64,000 nucleotides of DNA, from positions 1 through 64,000 of the forward strand of contig CAWGCC010000007.1 in assembly GCA_963820965.1 (NCBI GenBank), in the 5' to 3' direction. This DNA is from DATEDA01 sp963820965. GTDB taxonomy: Bacteria > Pseudomonadota > Gammaproteobacteria > Burkholderiales > SG8-39. Below are positions 1 through 9,809 of the stretch, piece after piece. A program made the position numbers and the translations under genes. The notes under the pieces were generated by a model. That model saw only the letters and a program-made list of their open reading frames with translations. It did no database searches and had not been told where the DNA came from. Within the stretch, counting starts at the first letter, position 1, and every line of letters begins with the position of its first letter.

Positions 1-2052
1 GCTGAGATCGAGACGTTCGAGGCCGATGTGCGCTTCGCCGTGCGCTATCTGATCGAGCGAGGCATCAAGGGCGGGTGCGAAATCGAAGGTCCCGCGGGCT
101 CCCGGCACGGGTGTCACGCTCGTGTTCGACAATGCGCAGCTGCGGTCGCCGACGTGAAAGTCGAACCGCGCGCGCTGTCCTTCGACATCGAAACCGACGC
201 CAAGGGCGAGCGGTTGCTGGCGATCTCCATGTACGCGCCGGAGCTGGATGCAGTGCTGATCGTCGATGGCAGCGATCGCGCAATGCCCGAGCACGCCACG
301 CGTTGCCTCGATGAGCGTGCCGCGTTGGAAGCGTTCTGCGATCGAATCAGACAGTTCGACCCGGACGTGCTGACCGGCTGGAACACGATCGATTTCGATT
401 TCACCGTCCTGGAGCGTATCGCTGCGCACCTACGCCATCCTTTCAATCTCGGGCGCGACGCAGGTCCGATCCGGCTTCGTAAAGCGGAAGGCTACTTCGG
501 TAGCGGTCAAGCGACCATTCCGGGTCGCTTCGTGCTGGATGGAATCGACTTGTTGCGTGGTGCGTTCGTGCGCATGGATGACTATTCGCTGGACGCGGTC
601 GCCCGCGAGGTAATCGGGGAAGGCAAGGCGGTTACGGGCGACGTGCGCGACCGAGTCGGAGAGATCGTCCATTACTACAAGCACGATTTTGTCGCATTCG
701 CGCTCTACGCGCGCACCGACGCCCGGCTCGCGTATCAAATCGTCGAGCGCCTGATCTCATCCCACTCGCGTTTGAACGAAGCCGGTTGACCGGCATGACA
801 CCGGACCGCGTCGCGGCAAGCATTGCGTCGGTCGATTTTCTGTACCTGAGCGAGCTGGAGCGTAAGGGCATCGTCGCGCCGACGGTGCGTTCGCGTGATT
901 CTCGTGTGTACGTCGCACAGCAAGGTGGGCACGTGCTGGAACCCGTGCCTGGTCTGCACCGCGACGTCTGGGTGTTCGATTTCAGGAGCCTATATCCGAG
1001 CATCATCCGCACGTTCAATGTCGATCCGCTGTCCTATGTTGCCGATCCGCGTGGAGGAGGGGACCTGATCGAAACGCCGGGTGGGGCGTTTCGCCGCGAA
1101 CCGGCCATCCTGCCGCGCCTGCTGGATGAGTTATTACCACGCCGCGACGCGGCGAAGAAGGCCGGGGACGAGGTGGCATCACACGCGATCAAGATCCTCA
1201 TGAATTCGTTCTACGGCGTTCTCGGCACCCCGGCTTGCCGCTTCTACAACCCGGCGCTCGCCAACTCGATTACCGGAATGGGTCGCGAGATGTTACTGTG
1301 GTCGAAGCGGCGGTTCGAAGAAGCCGGCTTCGGTACTCTACGGCGACACCGATAGCTTGTTCGTTCATTCGGGCGAGGACGATGCGGATCGGGCGCAGGA
1401 GCAGGACGGCGGCTGGCTGGGGCGTTGAACAGCGATATCGCTCGTTACATCGGCGAGCGCTGGCGTGTGCAGAGCCGTCTCGAACTCGAGTTCGAGAAGT
1501 TCTATCTCAAGCTGTTCCTACCTCGGGCGCGGCACAGCACACGCGGCGCCAGCAAACGGTACGCGGGGCTCCTCCATGACAAGCACGCGGACCGCATCGA
1601 GTTCGTGGGCATGGAGGTCGTGCGCCGCGACTGGACCGCGCTTGCGAAGGAGGTGCAACGCGAGCTTTATCAGCGGCTGTTTGCGGATCGGCGGTCGACC
1701 GATACCTCGCGGATATAGTGCAGCGGGTGAGGAACGGCGATCTGGACGACGCGCTCGTCTATCGGAAGAACCCCCGCAAGAATACCGACGACTACACGGC
1801 GACCACGCCGTCGCACGTCGCAGCGGCCCGGAAGTCCACTCAGGCTGCGGGGCGACTGATCAGTTACGTCATGACGACGGCCGGGCCGGAGCCGATCGAC
1901 AACGTGCAGCATCCGCTTAATCGCGAGCACTATGTCGTGAAACAAGTGAAACCCGTCGCGGAACCCGTCTCGCCACGCTCGGCCTCGATTTTGAGCGCGT
2001 GATCGGTGACAACCGGCAGATCGATCTCTATTCCTTGTTGGCGGAACCGTGA
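1..2052 (+). pseudogene. polB: DNA polymerase II (family B), frameshifted, 5' end outside window
   Basis: Remnant of the SOS-type repair polymerase with 3'-5' exonuclease. Reading from base 1, the exonuclease motifs FDIETD (about 181-198), NTIDFDF (about 382) and YARTDA (about 709) are visible. They are followed by polymerase motif A DFRSLYPSII (about 978), motif B KILMNSFYGV (about 1191) and motif C YGDTDS (1339). The pieces lie in different frames, with shifts near 120-160, 785, 1335, 1425, 1715 and 1975. The C-terminal text matches PolII (LVYRKN..., GPEPID..., a final leucine-rich tail ending at 2052). All catalytic motifs survive but no frame spans more than about 250 codons. The number of shifts argues for a true pseudogene, although single-base sequence errors occur elsewhere in the window. 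Confidence 0.85.
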
Positions 2053-2177
2053 CATGTTGGTTTTGCAAGGCACGGTTTGGAACTGCTCGCGCATTCTGGG
2101 CGCGCGCTCGCGATCCGGTGAAGGCAAGCGGACTACTTACCCCCTGACGATCGATGAAGAAGCGCGCGCCCGGTATG

Positions 2178-2267
2178 TGGACCCCGAGCCGGTACCGAAC
2201 TCGTTAGAGGTGCGCGGGGTCAGCGATCAGGCGCGCGGACGGCCAAGTGCTCGGCGAGAAGACTAAG
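2178..2267 (+). repeat. Degenerate coding fragment, copy A (related to copy B at 11438)
   Basis: Translates to DPEPVPNS-x-EVR-xx-S-x-Q, then (after a one-base shift) VLG-x-KTK. The same residue pattern recurs at 11438-11536. The two copies differ at many bases but keep the peptide, so they look like the C-terminal ends of one protein family left behind twice. I do not recognise the family. Confidence 0.45.
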
Positions 2268-2275
2268 GCGGCGCT

Positions 2276-2410
2276 TCAGCCGCCCCCGAGCGGCGAAGCC
2301 GCGAGGGTAGCCAGCAGCGTCGCCGGCTCGGTGTTCTTGATCGCGAAGAGCAGCAGGACCGCGAATACCGCGAGCCAGCCGAGCAACGAAAGGATTCTCA
2401 GGACCGCCAT
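2276..2410 (-). CDS. lapA: Truncated LapA-family inner-membrane protein
   Basis: Encodes 44 residues: one hydrophobic segment (about residues 4-23) followed by FAIKNTEPATL, which is the hallmark turn of LapA (YciS), a small two-helix envelope protein working with LapB in lipopolysaccharide homeostasis. Family members are about 90-110 residues and carry a second transmembrane helix after this motif. Here the frame stops 13 residues after it, so the second helix is missing. It lies 49 bp downstream of ihfB on the same strand, the expected betaproteobacterial order rpsA-ihfB-lapA. No lapB follows; the sequence turns into pseudogene debris. Confidence 0.6.
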   Translation of the reverse strand: MAVLRILSLLGWLAVFAVLLLFAIKNTEPATLLATLAASPLGGG

Positions 2411-2459
2411 CGGTCACCCCCTTCCCGGGCGCATGCGCCGGAGAAGGCCGCCACCGGCG

Positions 2460-2795
2460 TCAGCCGCTCGCCTGCCGTTGCGGCTCGCGTTCGCGCTGCG
2501 GCTCGTCCGTACCCTCTTCGCCGTCGACGCGCTCCCGCAGCTCTTTGCCGGCCTTGAAGTGCGGCACGAACTTCTCGGGCACGTGCACCCTTTCGCCCGA
2601 CTTCGGGTTGCGGCCGGTACGCGCCGGCCGGTGGTTCAGCCCGAAGCTGCCGAATCCCCGGATCTCGATGCGCTGCCCGCTCACCAGGCTCTGCGTCATG
2701 GCGTCCAGGATCATCTTGACCGCGTACTCCGCATCCTTGGCCACGAGCTGCGGATAGCGGCTCGCGAGCCGCGCGATCAGCTCCGACTTGGTCAT
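2460..2795 (-). CDS. ihfB: Integration host factor beta subunit
   Basis: A 111-residue HU/IHF-family DNA-bending protein. It starts MTKSELIARLA and carries the family core RIEIRGFGSFGL and the beta-arm signature PARTGRNPKSGE, which inserts into the DNA minor groove. The C-terminal tail is longer than usual and rich in Glu and Arg. An upstream in-frame ATG at 2810 is possible, but the 2795 start fits the conserved MTKSEL N-terminus. IHF-beta normally pairs with IhfA to bend DNA in recombination and transcription. It sits between an rpsA fragment and lapA as in other betaproteobacteria. The gene itself looks intact even though both neighbours are damaged. Confidence 0.9.
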   Translation of the reverse strand: MTKSELIARLASRYPQLVAKDAEYAVKMILDAMTQSLVSGQRIEIRGFGSFGLNHRPARTGRNPKSGERVHVPEKFVPHFKAGKELRERVDGEEGTDEPQREREPQRQASG

Positions 2796-2831
2796 GCGCC
2801 TCCCCTCCAATCCTGCCGGTGCGCGCGCGGA

Positions 2832-3125
2832 TTAGTCGCGCTGCGCGTTCTTGTTGTCCAGCTTCGCCTTGAGGAGGGCGCCGAGGCTCGTAGTCCCCGC
2901 GCTCGCCGAGGAGGCGCTCTGCAGCTTCGCCATCGCCTCGTTCTCCTCCGCGACCTCTCTCGCCTTGATCGACAGGTTGATCGTGCGGTTCTTGCGGTCG
3001 ATGTTGATGATCATGACCGTGACCTGGTCGCCCTCCTTCAGGTGCTTCTGCGCGTCCTCGACGCGGTCGCGCGCGACCTCGGAGGCGCGGAGATAACCCT
3101 CGACGTCGCCGCCGAGACCGAGCAC
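2832..3125 (-). pseudogene. rpsA: 3' fragment of ribosomal protein S1
   Basis: Only the last roughly 95 residues of S1 are present: the end of an S1 RNA-binding domain (EGYLRASE, DRVEDAQKHLKEGD, IDRKNRTINLSIKA) and the usual C-terminal tail ending SLGALLKAKL. Complete S1 is about 550-570 residues with six such domains. The homology stops abruptly at about 3115 and the sequence upstream is unrelated, so this is a breakpoint rather than a frameshift. A functional rpsA must lie elsewhere if the organism is viable. The ihfB gene just downstream may have lost its normal promoter context. Confidence 0.8.
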
Positions 3126-4000
3126 CGCCCGCTTCCTGTCTGTTCAGTCGGTAACCCTTTCTCCGTCCGAGCGAGGTTCGCCTCCTTGGGGCGAACAGCG
3201 TCCGGGGTTCAGGTTGAGACGCCGCATTATCTCGACAAGGATTTGTCGCTCGCCGGGTGTCTTTGGGGGTCGGTAGCTGCGCATGCCACTCCCATAACTG
3301 CGCGGGGGTCGCCTTTGCAAGGCGCGGCATTGAAGGGTAGGGTAGGGGGTAGTCATTGAAGACTCGAGCAACGCTGCCTGCGTCAGGGTCGCCCTCTGTA
3401 GACTTGTTCTTGTAAGCCGTGAGGCATCGTGCGCGTACCGGCAGGCGATCGCCATCCGGAACGCTGTCAGCCGCATATGGGACGTCAACAAACGCCCATT
3501 CAAACGGCTCAAGGTGGCGACCGCACCATGCAAAGTATCTGGTGCGCTGAATACACTTCGCCCAAGCTGGACGCTTTGCCACAGACGCCTCCGCTGCGTC
3601 ATCCACGACAGGCACGACGGCGCGTCAACGGCCGGCGGACATCCGTCGGAAACGCGAGGGACGGGCGCGACTGCATGAAGCGCAAGATGCAAGGCCCTAC
3701 ACGACGGGAGTACCCAAGTCTATGGGAACGACCGTCTAGGATTGCAAAAGATTGTTGCAGGGCGCGTCGCCTATAGGATAGGCGGGTAGTTACGGGTCCT
3801 GCGGTCCATCGGCGCCGCCCAGAAAACACCGACGACCGCCGACGCTACAAGAGCGTGGACCATGAAGCCCGCCTACGCAAAGCGGCCTGTGGGTGGACGA
3901 TGCTTCCGTGGCCGCCGGGGGAATGGCGCAGAGGTGATCGGGCGAAACCTAGGTGGCTATAGGGATCCAAACGAATAACCGCTTTGGGTGTGCGCGCAAG
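3126..4000. other. No convincing gene between the rpsA breakpoint and IS66
   Basis: Open frames exist on the minus strand (for example about 3144-3692), but they have no recognisable domain, no good ribosome-binding site and an unsteady composition. The stretch is noticeably less G+C biased than the flanking genes, consistent with foreign or decayed DNA. I see no RNA gene in it. Confidence 0.4.
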
Positions 4001-4029
4001 GTAACCGTCCGCGAATCCCCGTCTTGAAG
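4001..4029 (+). repeat. IS66 left terminal inverted repeat
   Basis: Begins GTAACCGTCCGCGAA and continues with CCGTCTTGA. It pairs with the reverse complement of 6503-6531. Confidence 0.85.
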
Positions 4030-4080
4030 TGAGCGGCCCGGCTCGTGCATCGTGGCGGCATTCAACGAGGAGCGCGGACG

Positions 4081-4512
4081 ATGCAAAGCGAGACCGACAC
4101 GAAGCAGGGCGTTGCGAGGCCTGAGGAGGCGAGGCGTAGCCGGGTCGATCATCGCACCGGCAAACGCATCTTCATTCACGATGCGTCGTTCTGGACGGCG
4201 CACGTGGAGGGGCGCAGACAGCTGGGCGAGTCGGTGCACGGCTACTGCACGGCGCGAGGGCTCGCGCTGAGCACCTTCCGACGCTGGGCGCAGCGGCTCG
4301 AGGGGCGCGAGCGGTCGAGCGCGCCGGGGACCTCGGCCGGGGCGGCGCGGTTCCTGGATGTGCCGATTGTGGCCGCGGCGGGGCAGCGCTCGGCCGAGGC
4401 CGTGGTGGAGGTGGGGCTCGGCGGTGGCCTGCAGGTGAAGCTCACCGGCGCCGATGCAGCGCGTGTGATCGGGCTGGTGGTGGGGCGAATCGAGCGCGCG
4501 GCGCAATCGTGA
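4081..4512 (+). CDS. tnpA: IS66 accessory protein TnpA
   Basis: 143-residue small basic protein encoded first in IS66-type elements. The N-terminal half contains a predicted helix-turn-helix-like stretch (residues about 30-75, ending ALSTFRRWAQRLEG), the usual signature of TnpA. The C-terminal half is a variable hydrophobic segment (VVEVGLGGGLQVKLTG) also common in the family. The start at 4081 is chosen because GAGGAG lies 8 bases upstream; a GTG at 4045 is possible. It overlaps tnpB by four bases (GTGA), so the two are translationally coupled. Its exact function in transposition is not settled in the family. Confidence 0.88.
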   Translation: MQSETDTKQGVARPEEARRSRVDHRTGKRIFIHDASFWTAHVEGRRQLGESVHGYCTARGLALSTFRRWAQRLEGRERSSAPGTSAGAARFLDVPIVAAAGQRSAEAVVEVGLGGGLQVKLTGADAARVIGLVVGRIERAAQS

Positions 4513-4856
4513 TTCTCTCCTCGGCGGTGCGCGCCTGGGTGTGCGCGGAGCCGGTCGACATGCGAAAGTCGATCGATGGGCTCGCCTGTCTGGTCGAGCC
4601 GCTGCTGGGGATGAGCGCGTTCTCGGGACAGGTGTTCGTGTTCGTGGGCAAGCGTCGCGACAAGGTGAAGCTCCTGGTGTGGGATCGGCACGGATTCTGG
4701 GTGCTCTACAAGCGGCTGGAGCGCGGGCGCTTTGCGAGCCCTGCGCGGATCGCTGCCGCGGGGATCTCGATGGCTGAGCTCACCGCCTGGCTCGAGGGCA
4801 TCGATCTCAGTCGCGCACGACGGCTGCGCGAGATCGAGGTCGCGCGCCTGAATTGA
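4509..4856 (+). CDS. tnpB: IS66 accessory protein TnpB (Orf2)
   Basis: 115 residues and typical IS66 Orf2-like length. Conserved landmarks are PVDMRKSIDGL near the N-terminus, FVGKRRDKVKLL and WDRHGFWVLYKRLE in the centre, and the C-terminal stretch ISMAELTAWLEGID. The gene starts at a GTG inside the tnpA stop (GTGA overlap) and ends 28 bp before tnpC. TnpB is required with TnpA and TnpC for transposition of IS66-type elements, though no catalytic role is known. No frameshift or truncation is visible. Confidence 0.92.
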   Translation: MILSSAVRAWVCAEPVDMRKSIDGLACLVEPLLGMSAFSGQVFVFVGKRRDKVKLLVWDRHGFWVLYKRLERGRFASPARIAAAGISMAELTAWLEGIDLSRARRLREIEVARLN

Positions 4857-4884
4857 GAGTCGATCGCGCTCCAGTCGATGCAAG

Positions 4885-6471
4885 ATGCAAACGCGCTCGG
4901 ATGGCGTCAACGCGATCGGCATGTGCTGCGTTTCATCGCGCATGCACGTGCTGCCGCCGATCGACATCGCGAAGCTCCCCAACGATGTCGATGCGCTCAA
5001 GGGCGTGATCGTCGAGCTTCACTCGCACTACAGCACGCTGCTCGAGTCACTGCATCAGCAGATCCTCACGCTTCGGCGGCTGCAGTTTGGCCAGAAGAGC
5101 GAACGGCTCGCAGGGCAAGCCGAGCTCTTCAGTGAGCCGGTCACGCTGCCGGTGGCGCCGGTGGAGCGCGAGCGCGTGAGCTACGAGCGTAACCGCCCCG
5201 GCCGGCCCAGATTGCCGAAAGACCTGCCGCGCCAGCGGATCGACTACGACTTGACCGAAGCCGAGAAGGCGAGCTTCGATTCGGTGCGGCGCATCGGCGA
5301 GGAGATCTCCGAGACCCTCGACTACACCCCGGCGAAGCTCGTGGTGATCGAGCACGCGCGCGCGAAGTATGTCTGCGCGCGCGACGGCGAATCGACGATC
5401 CGCATCGCCCACGCCGAGCCCTCGCCGCTACCGAAGTCCAACGCGAGCGCGGGGCTTCTCGCGCAGGTCGTGGTGGCGAAATACGCCGACCACATTCCCC
5501 TGCACCGGCAGGAGGCGATCTTCGGCCGCCACGGCGTGGCGATCCCCCGCCAGACGCTGTGCGAGTGGGCGCTGGGGGCGGCCGAGCTGCTCGCGGTGCT
5601 GATGCCGGGGCTGCGCGCGCACGTGCTCGCCGCCCCGCGCGTGCATTGCGATGACACGGTGCTGCCGATGCAGGAGGAGGGCCGCGCGAAGACCCGCAGC
5701 GCACGGCTGTGGGGGTACCTGGGTGCCGGACAGCGCCGCGACGATGAACGCGGGCTATGGGTGGAGCATCCGCCGGCGATCGTCTTCGAGTTCACCCCAT
5801 CGCGCGAGTCGACCTGGCCGCTAGCGTTCCTGTCCCAATACCGGGGCTACCTGCAGGCCGACGCCTATGGCGGGTTCGACGCCCTGTACCGCGGCGGGCA
5901 AATCACCGAAGTCGGCTGCTGGGCGCACGCGCGACGCAAGTTCTTCGAGGTGGCGCAAGCTCACAAGACCCCGGGCCTCGCACACGAGGCACTCGCCTTC
6001 ATCGCCCGGCTCTACGAGCTCGAGGCGCGCATCAAGGAGGTTACGCCCGACGCGCGGCGCGCCGCGCGACAAGCCGAGGCGCTACCGATCCTCGCAGACT
6101 TCCGGGCCTGGCTCGACGGGCATTACCGCACGCTGCTCCCCAAGTCGCCGCTCGCCCAGGCCTGCCACTACGCTCTGGCCAACTGGCAGGCCCTCATCCG
6201 CTACACCGAGGACGGCGTGCTGATGCCCGACAACAACGCGCTCGAGCGCGCGCTGCGCCCGGTCGCAGTGGGTCGCAAAAATTACCTCTTCGCCGGCTCC
6301 CCGCGTGGCGGCGAGGCCGCGGCCATCGCCTATTCGCTGATCGGCACCGCGAAGCTCAACGCCGTCGAACCCTTCGCCTATCTGAAAGACGTCCTCGCTC
6401 GGTTGCCCTCGCACCCAGTCAATCGTCTCGCCGAGTTGCTGCCGTTTAACTGGACGCCCGCCCCCGCCTGA
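4885..6471 (+). CDS. tnpC: IS66-family transposase TnpC (DDE)
   Basis: 528-residue transposase. The N-terminal part is a leucine-rich coiled coil (about residues 30-75, ending LQFGQKSERLAG, the classic IS66 motif). It is followed by the conserved KYADHIPLHRQEAIF block, then the DDE core: VHCDDTVLPM, QADAYGGFDALY and NNALERALRPVAVGRKNY. The C-terminus carries LNAVEPFAYLKDVL as in full-length family members. An internal ATG at 4942 is an alternative start. The catalytic triad and overall length suggest the enzyme is intact. Confidence 0.95.
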   Translation: MQTRSDGVNAIGMCCVSSRMHVLPPIDIAKLPNDVDALKGVIVELHSHYSTLLESLHQQILTLRRLQFGQKSERLAGQAELFSEPVTLPVAPVERERVSYERNRPGRPRLPKDLPRQRIDYDLTEAEKASFDSVRRIGEEISETLDYTPAKLVVIEHARAKYVCARDGESTIRIAHAEPSPLPKSNASAGLLAQVVVAKYADHIPLHRQEAIFGRHGVAIPRQTLCEWALGAAELLAVLMPGLRAHVLAAPRVHCDDTVLPMQEEGRAKTRSARLWGYLGAGQRRDDERGLWVEHPPAIVFEFTPSRESTWPLAFLSQYRGYLQADAYGGFDALYRGGQITEVGCWAHARRKFFEVAQAHKTPGLAHEALAFIARLYELEARIKEVTPDARRAARQAEALPILADFRAWLDGHYRTLLPKSPLAQACHYALANWQALIRYTEDGVLMPDNNALERALRPVAVGRKNYLFAGSPRGGEAAAIAYSLIGTAKLNAVEPFAYLKDVLARLPSHPVNRLAELLPFNWTPAPA

Positions 6472-6502
6472 GATCCGCGGTCGATCACGACGCGGTCGCC
6501 TT

Positions 6503-6531
6503 CGTCAAGACGCGGTTGCGCTGACGGTTAC
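6503..6531 (-). repeat. IS66 right terminal inverted repeat
   Basis: The reverse complement begins GTAACCGTCAGCGCAACCG, matching the left end at 24 of 29 positions. The element therefore ends at 6531. Confidence 0.85.
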
Positions 6532-6802
6532 GTAACAAGGCGGCGATTTTCCAGTGGGCGCAAACCCCACCCGCTAATCGCTCCGGCCGGAAGCAACCGA
6601 CTTTGATCGAAGGTCGCTGACCGGCCAGTTGCCGTCATTCGCTGAGCAACAGAAATCCCGCCAGCGGTGGGCTGGTTCCAGCCGGGAGCAGTCGTTCGCG
6701 AACAGACGTCTTGGTCATGTCTTCTTGAGGAAACAGGCTTCAGGGGCCACGGCTATGACGCGGCTATACCGAGCTGCATTAGCAACGCTTACGGGGGACG
6801 AC

Positions 6803-7106
6803 ATGCTTGGGAGATCGATGCTGGCCGCCCTGTTCGTCTTGTTCGGAAGTCTCGTCGATGTCGACGCACAGCCAATGCGGGACGCTAGCCGCGGTGAGTT
6901 GTTGTACTCAACGAATTGCATCGCCTGCCACAGCGCTCAGGTTCATTGGCGGGACAAGAACTCGCCACTGACTGGACGAGCCTGCAGTCAGGAAGTTGCG
7001 CCGCTGGCCAGGGAATTGCTCAGGGCTTGGGTGGAGCAATGGAGACATTGCGGAGGTTGCGCGATACCTGAACGCGCTTTACTACCGCTATCCCGTGCCG
7101 GACTGA
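6803..7106 (+). pseudogene. Small monohaem cytochrome c, frameshifted
   Basis: Starts MLGRSMLAALFVLF, a signal peptide ending near VDAQ, followed by the haem attachment site CIACH and TDWTSLQ. The expected C-terminal ending ARYLNALYYRYPVPD is found in another frame, terminating at 7106. At least two indels between about 6960 and 7070 separate the parts. An intact version would be a periplasmic electron carrier of roughly 100 residues. It stands directly upstream of the broken P-type ATPase, so both may have arrived or decayed together. The residue text is clear enough to identify the gene, but it cannot be translated whole as given. Confidence 0.7.
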
Positions 7107-7120
7107 CCGGGGGATATCGA

Positions 7121-9383
7121 ATGCCGATAGATTCGGCGCTGCAAGCTTGGTGGCTTGAGCCGCTGTCGGCAGGGACGGCTGATTTGCCAGAGTGGCCACG
7201 GGCTTGTCAGGTGCAGAGGCCAAAGCACGGCTTGCCAGATTCGGTCCCAACCTGTTCCGGGAGAGACAGGATAGGTCACTGCTGCTGCAGTTCATCACCC
7301 GCTTCAAGAATCCGCTGGTCATTATTCTCCTCGTGGCCAGCGCGATTTCCGCGTTTACCGGCGGAAGTTACCAACTTCCTCATCATCACCTGCATCGTTC
7401 TCCTGAGCGTCACGCTGGATTTTGTCCAGGAGTATCGCGCCGACGAGGCGGCGGAGAAGCTGCGCCAATCGGTTTCGTTGCGGGCCACCGTCGTGCGCGA
7501 CGGCAAGTCACTGGAGGTCGCGGTTACCGAGGTCGTGCCCGGCGACATCGTTTTGCTCTCGGCAGGCGATCTGATCCCGGCGGACGGCCGGGTGCTGGAA
7601 GCGCGCGATTTCTTCGTCAAGCAGGCGCTGCTGACCGGTGAATCCTATCCGGTGGAAAAGCGACCGGCGCGCTGCCGATCCGCCACGGACTTGACGAGGC
7701 CACCAACGCGGTATTCATGGGAACGTCGGTCATCAGCGGCAGCGCCCATGGTGCTGGATGGTCAAGACCGGGCGCGCACCGCAATCGGCGAAATCGCCGA
7801 CAGCATCACCCGCGCCCGCCACCGACCGCGTTCGAGACTCGGCGCGCGCCGCTTCGGCATGCTCATCATGCGGCTCACGATCTTGGTGCTGTTCGTGCTG
7901 CTGGTGAACGCTTGTTCCACAGGCCATGGCTGGAGTCCTTCCTCTTCGCCGTGGCGCTGGCGGTCGGTCTCACGCCGGAGCTGCTGCCCATGGTGGTTTC
8001 GGTCACGCTGTCGCGTGGTGCGCTGCGCATGGCGGAGCAGCACGTGATCGTCAAACGGCTGGCGGCCATCCAGGACCTGGGCTCGATGGACGTTCTTTGC
8101 ACCGACAAGACCGGCACGCTGACCGAGGCGAAAATCCGCCTCGAACGGCACGTCGACGCGGAGGGCGGGCGAGCGAGCGGGTGCTGGAGCTCGCGTATCT
8201 CAACAGCTTTTTCGAGACCGGCCTAAGAGCCCGCTCGACGACGCGATCCTCAGCACCAGCAGATCGACGTCGGGCGCCTGGAAAAAAATCGACGAGGTGC
8301 AGTTCGACTTCGAGCGTCGCCGCGTCTCCGTGCTGCTCGACAACGGCAAGACGCGATGGCTCGTGGTGAAAGGCGCGCCGGACGACATCATGGAGCTGTG
8401 CACCCCCTACGAAGCAGAAGGCGCCGAGCGCCGCGGCCCATGGACGAAGCGGCCCGGGTGGCGATCCGCGACCAGTACCAGGCGCTGGAAGAAGAAGGCT
8501 TTCGGGTGCTGGGCATCGCCTGGCGCCACGTTCCGCTCGACCACCCACACGCCGTGGTCGGCGACGAAACGGAGCTGGTGTTCGCCGGATTCGCCGCCTT
8601 TCTCGACCCGCCCAAGGAGAGCGCCGCCTCGGCGCTCGCGGCGCTCACGGAGGCGGCGTCGCGATCAAGATCGTCACCGGCGACAGCGAGCTCGTCACCC
8701 AGCACGTCTGCGCGGAGCTGAACATTCCGGTTACCGGGGTGCTGACCGGCAGGGAGATCGCGCAGCTGGACGACCACGCCCTGCGCGCACGGGTGGAAAC
8801 GGTGAATCTCTTTTGCCGGGTGAACCCGTCGCAGAAGGACCGCGTCATCCTCGCGCTCAAGGCGCGCGGCCACGTCGTCGGCTATCTGGGCGACGGCATC
8901 AACGATGCGCCGTCGCTGCATTCGGCGGACGTCGGCCTGTCGGTGGACTCGGCGGTGGACGTCGCCAAGGAGGCGGCCGACATGATCCTGCTCGAGCACG
9001 ATCTGCAGGTGCTGCACGAGGGCGTGATCGAAGGCCGGCGCACCTTCGCCAACATCATGAAGTACATCATGATGGGCACCAGCTCCAACTTCGGCAACAT
9101 GTTCAGCATGGCGGGCGCTTCGCTGTTCCTGCCGTTCCTGCCGATGCTGCCGACGCAGATCCTGCTCAACAACATCCTCTACGACATCTCGGAGGTGCCG
9201 ATACCGCTCGACCAGGTGGACGCCGAGGAAATCGCGCGGCCCAGGGTCCTGGATATGAGCTTCATCCGCAACTTCATGCTCGTGATCGGCCCGATCAGCT
9301 CGCTGTTCGATTTCCTGACCTTCTACGTGATGCTGGTCGTGTTGAGCGCGAACGAGGTGCTGTTCCAGACCGGCTGCTCGTAG
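7121..9383 (+). pseudogene. mgtA: Mg2+-transporting-type P-type ATPase, multiply frameshifted and 3' truncated
   Basis: Fragments of a P3-type ATPase can be read in order. They are RFGPNLFRERQ and FKNPLVIILL near the N-terminus, VPGDIVLLSAGDLIPADGR and LLTGES (actuator region), CTDKTGTLTE (phosphorylation site, about 8098), VKGAPDD (nucleotide binding), VTGDSELV, GYLGDGINDAP (hinge, about 8880), and membrane helices through about 9340. The frames change at least six times (near 7175, 7350, 7670, 7900, 8170-8240, 8430 and 8660). The last fragment stops just after LFQTG, before the final transmembrane helices of MgtA-like pumps. It is therefore both shifted and truncated. Family knowledge suggests magnesium import; this copy is almost surely dead. 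Confidence 0.85.
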
Positions 9384-9809
9384 GATAGCCCGATGCCAGC
9401 GTCCCGTCACTCCTTCATACGGGCTAACCCGCTCACCGCTTGGCATCGTCCAGGGATTGGCGCGACGCAAGCCGCGCACCGCGCTGCAGCGGCGCTCAGG
9501 TCGGTTGGGTGTCCCCGCAGATGGCGAGAGCGAGACGCAAAGTCGTCCTCGTTCGACCGGAACTGGTCGTGATCGAGGTACCTAACCTCTTGTCTATCCG
9601 CGGACGACCGTTTCTGCTGTATCGGCGATGACCGCTTTGCAGCCATCAAACTTGAGAGCCCTATGGCTGCAGTGGGTCGACTTGAGCCCTTCGGCTGACG
9701 GTCGCTGACCGGCCCACAAGCGGAAGTTGAGAGGCGTGCCGTAAAGCGGGCTGTCAACGGTGCTCTCGGTAGAGTCGAGATGTGGCGCGGTGGCAGTAGG
9801 TTGCGGTTT
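9384..9809. other. Degenerate junction between the ATPase remnant and the IS256 fragment
   Basis: No gene with a recognisable domain. The motif GGTCGCTGACCGGCC near 9700 resembles the sequence just right of IS66 (around 6613), which may be a short dispersed repeat. Otherwise I see nothing in it. Confidence 0.35.

Larger units (their letters stand above)
4001..6531 (+). mobile_element. IS66-family insertion sequence, apparently complete
   Basis: About 2.53 kb element with the three-gene IS66 layout tnpA-tnpB-tnpC on the plus strand. It is bounded by imperfect terminal inverted repeats (4001-4029 and 6503-6531, 24 of 29 positions matching) that start GTAACCGTC, typical of this family. IS66 elements normally duplicate 8 bp. 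The flanks here are CGCGCAAG on the left and GTAACAAG on the right, sharing only the last four bases, so a clean duplication is absent. The insertion is therefore old or has recombined. All three genes look open and potentially active. Confidence 0.9.

Noticed and set aside
3144..3692. Possible gene on the minus strand before IS66
   Set aside because: No ribosome-binding site, no domain and erratic composition. I could not match any part to a transposase or phage protein.
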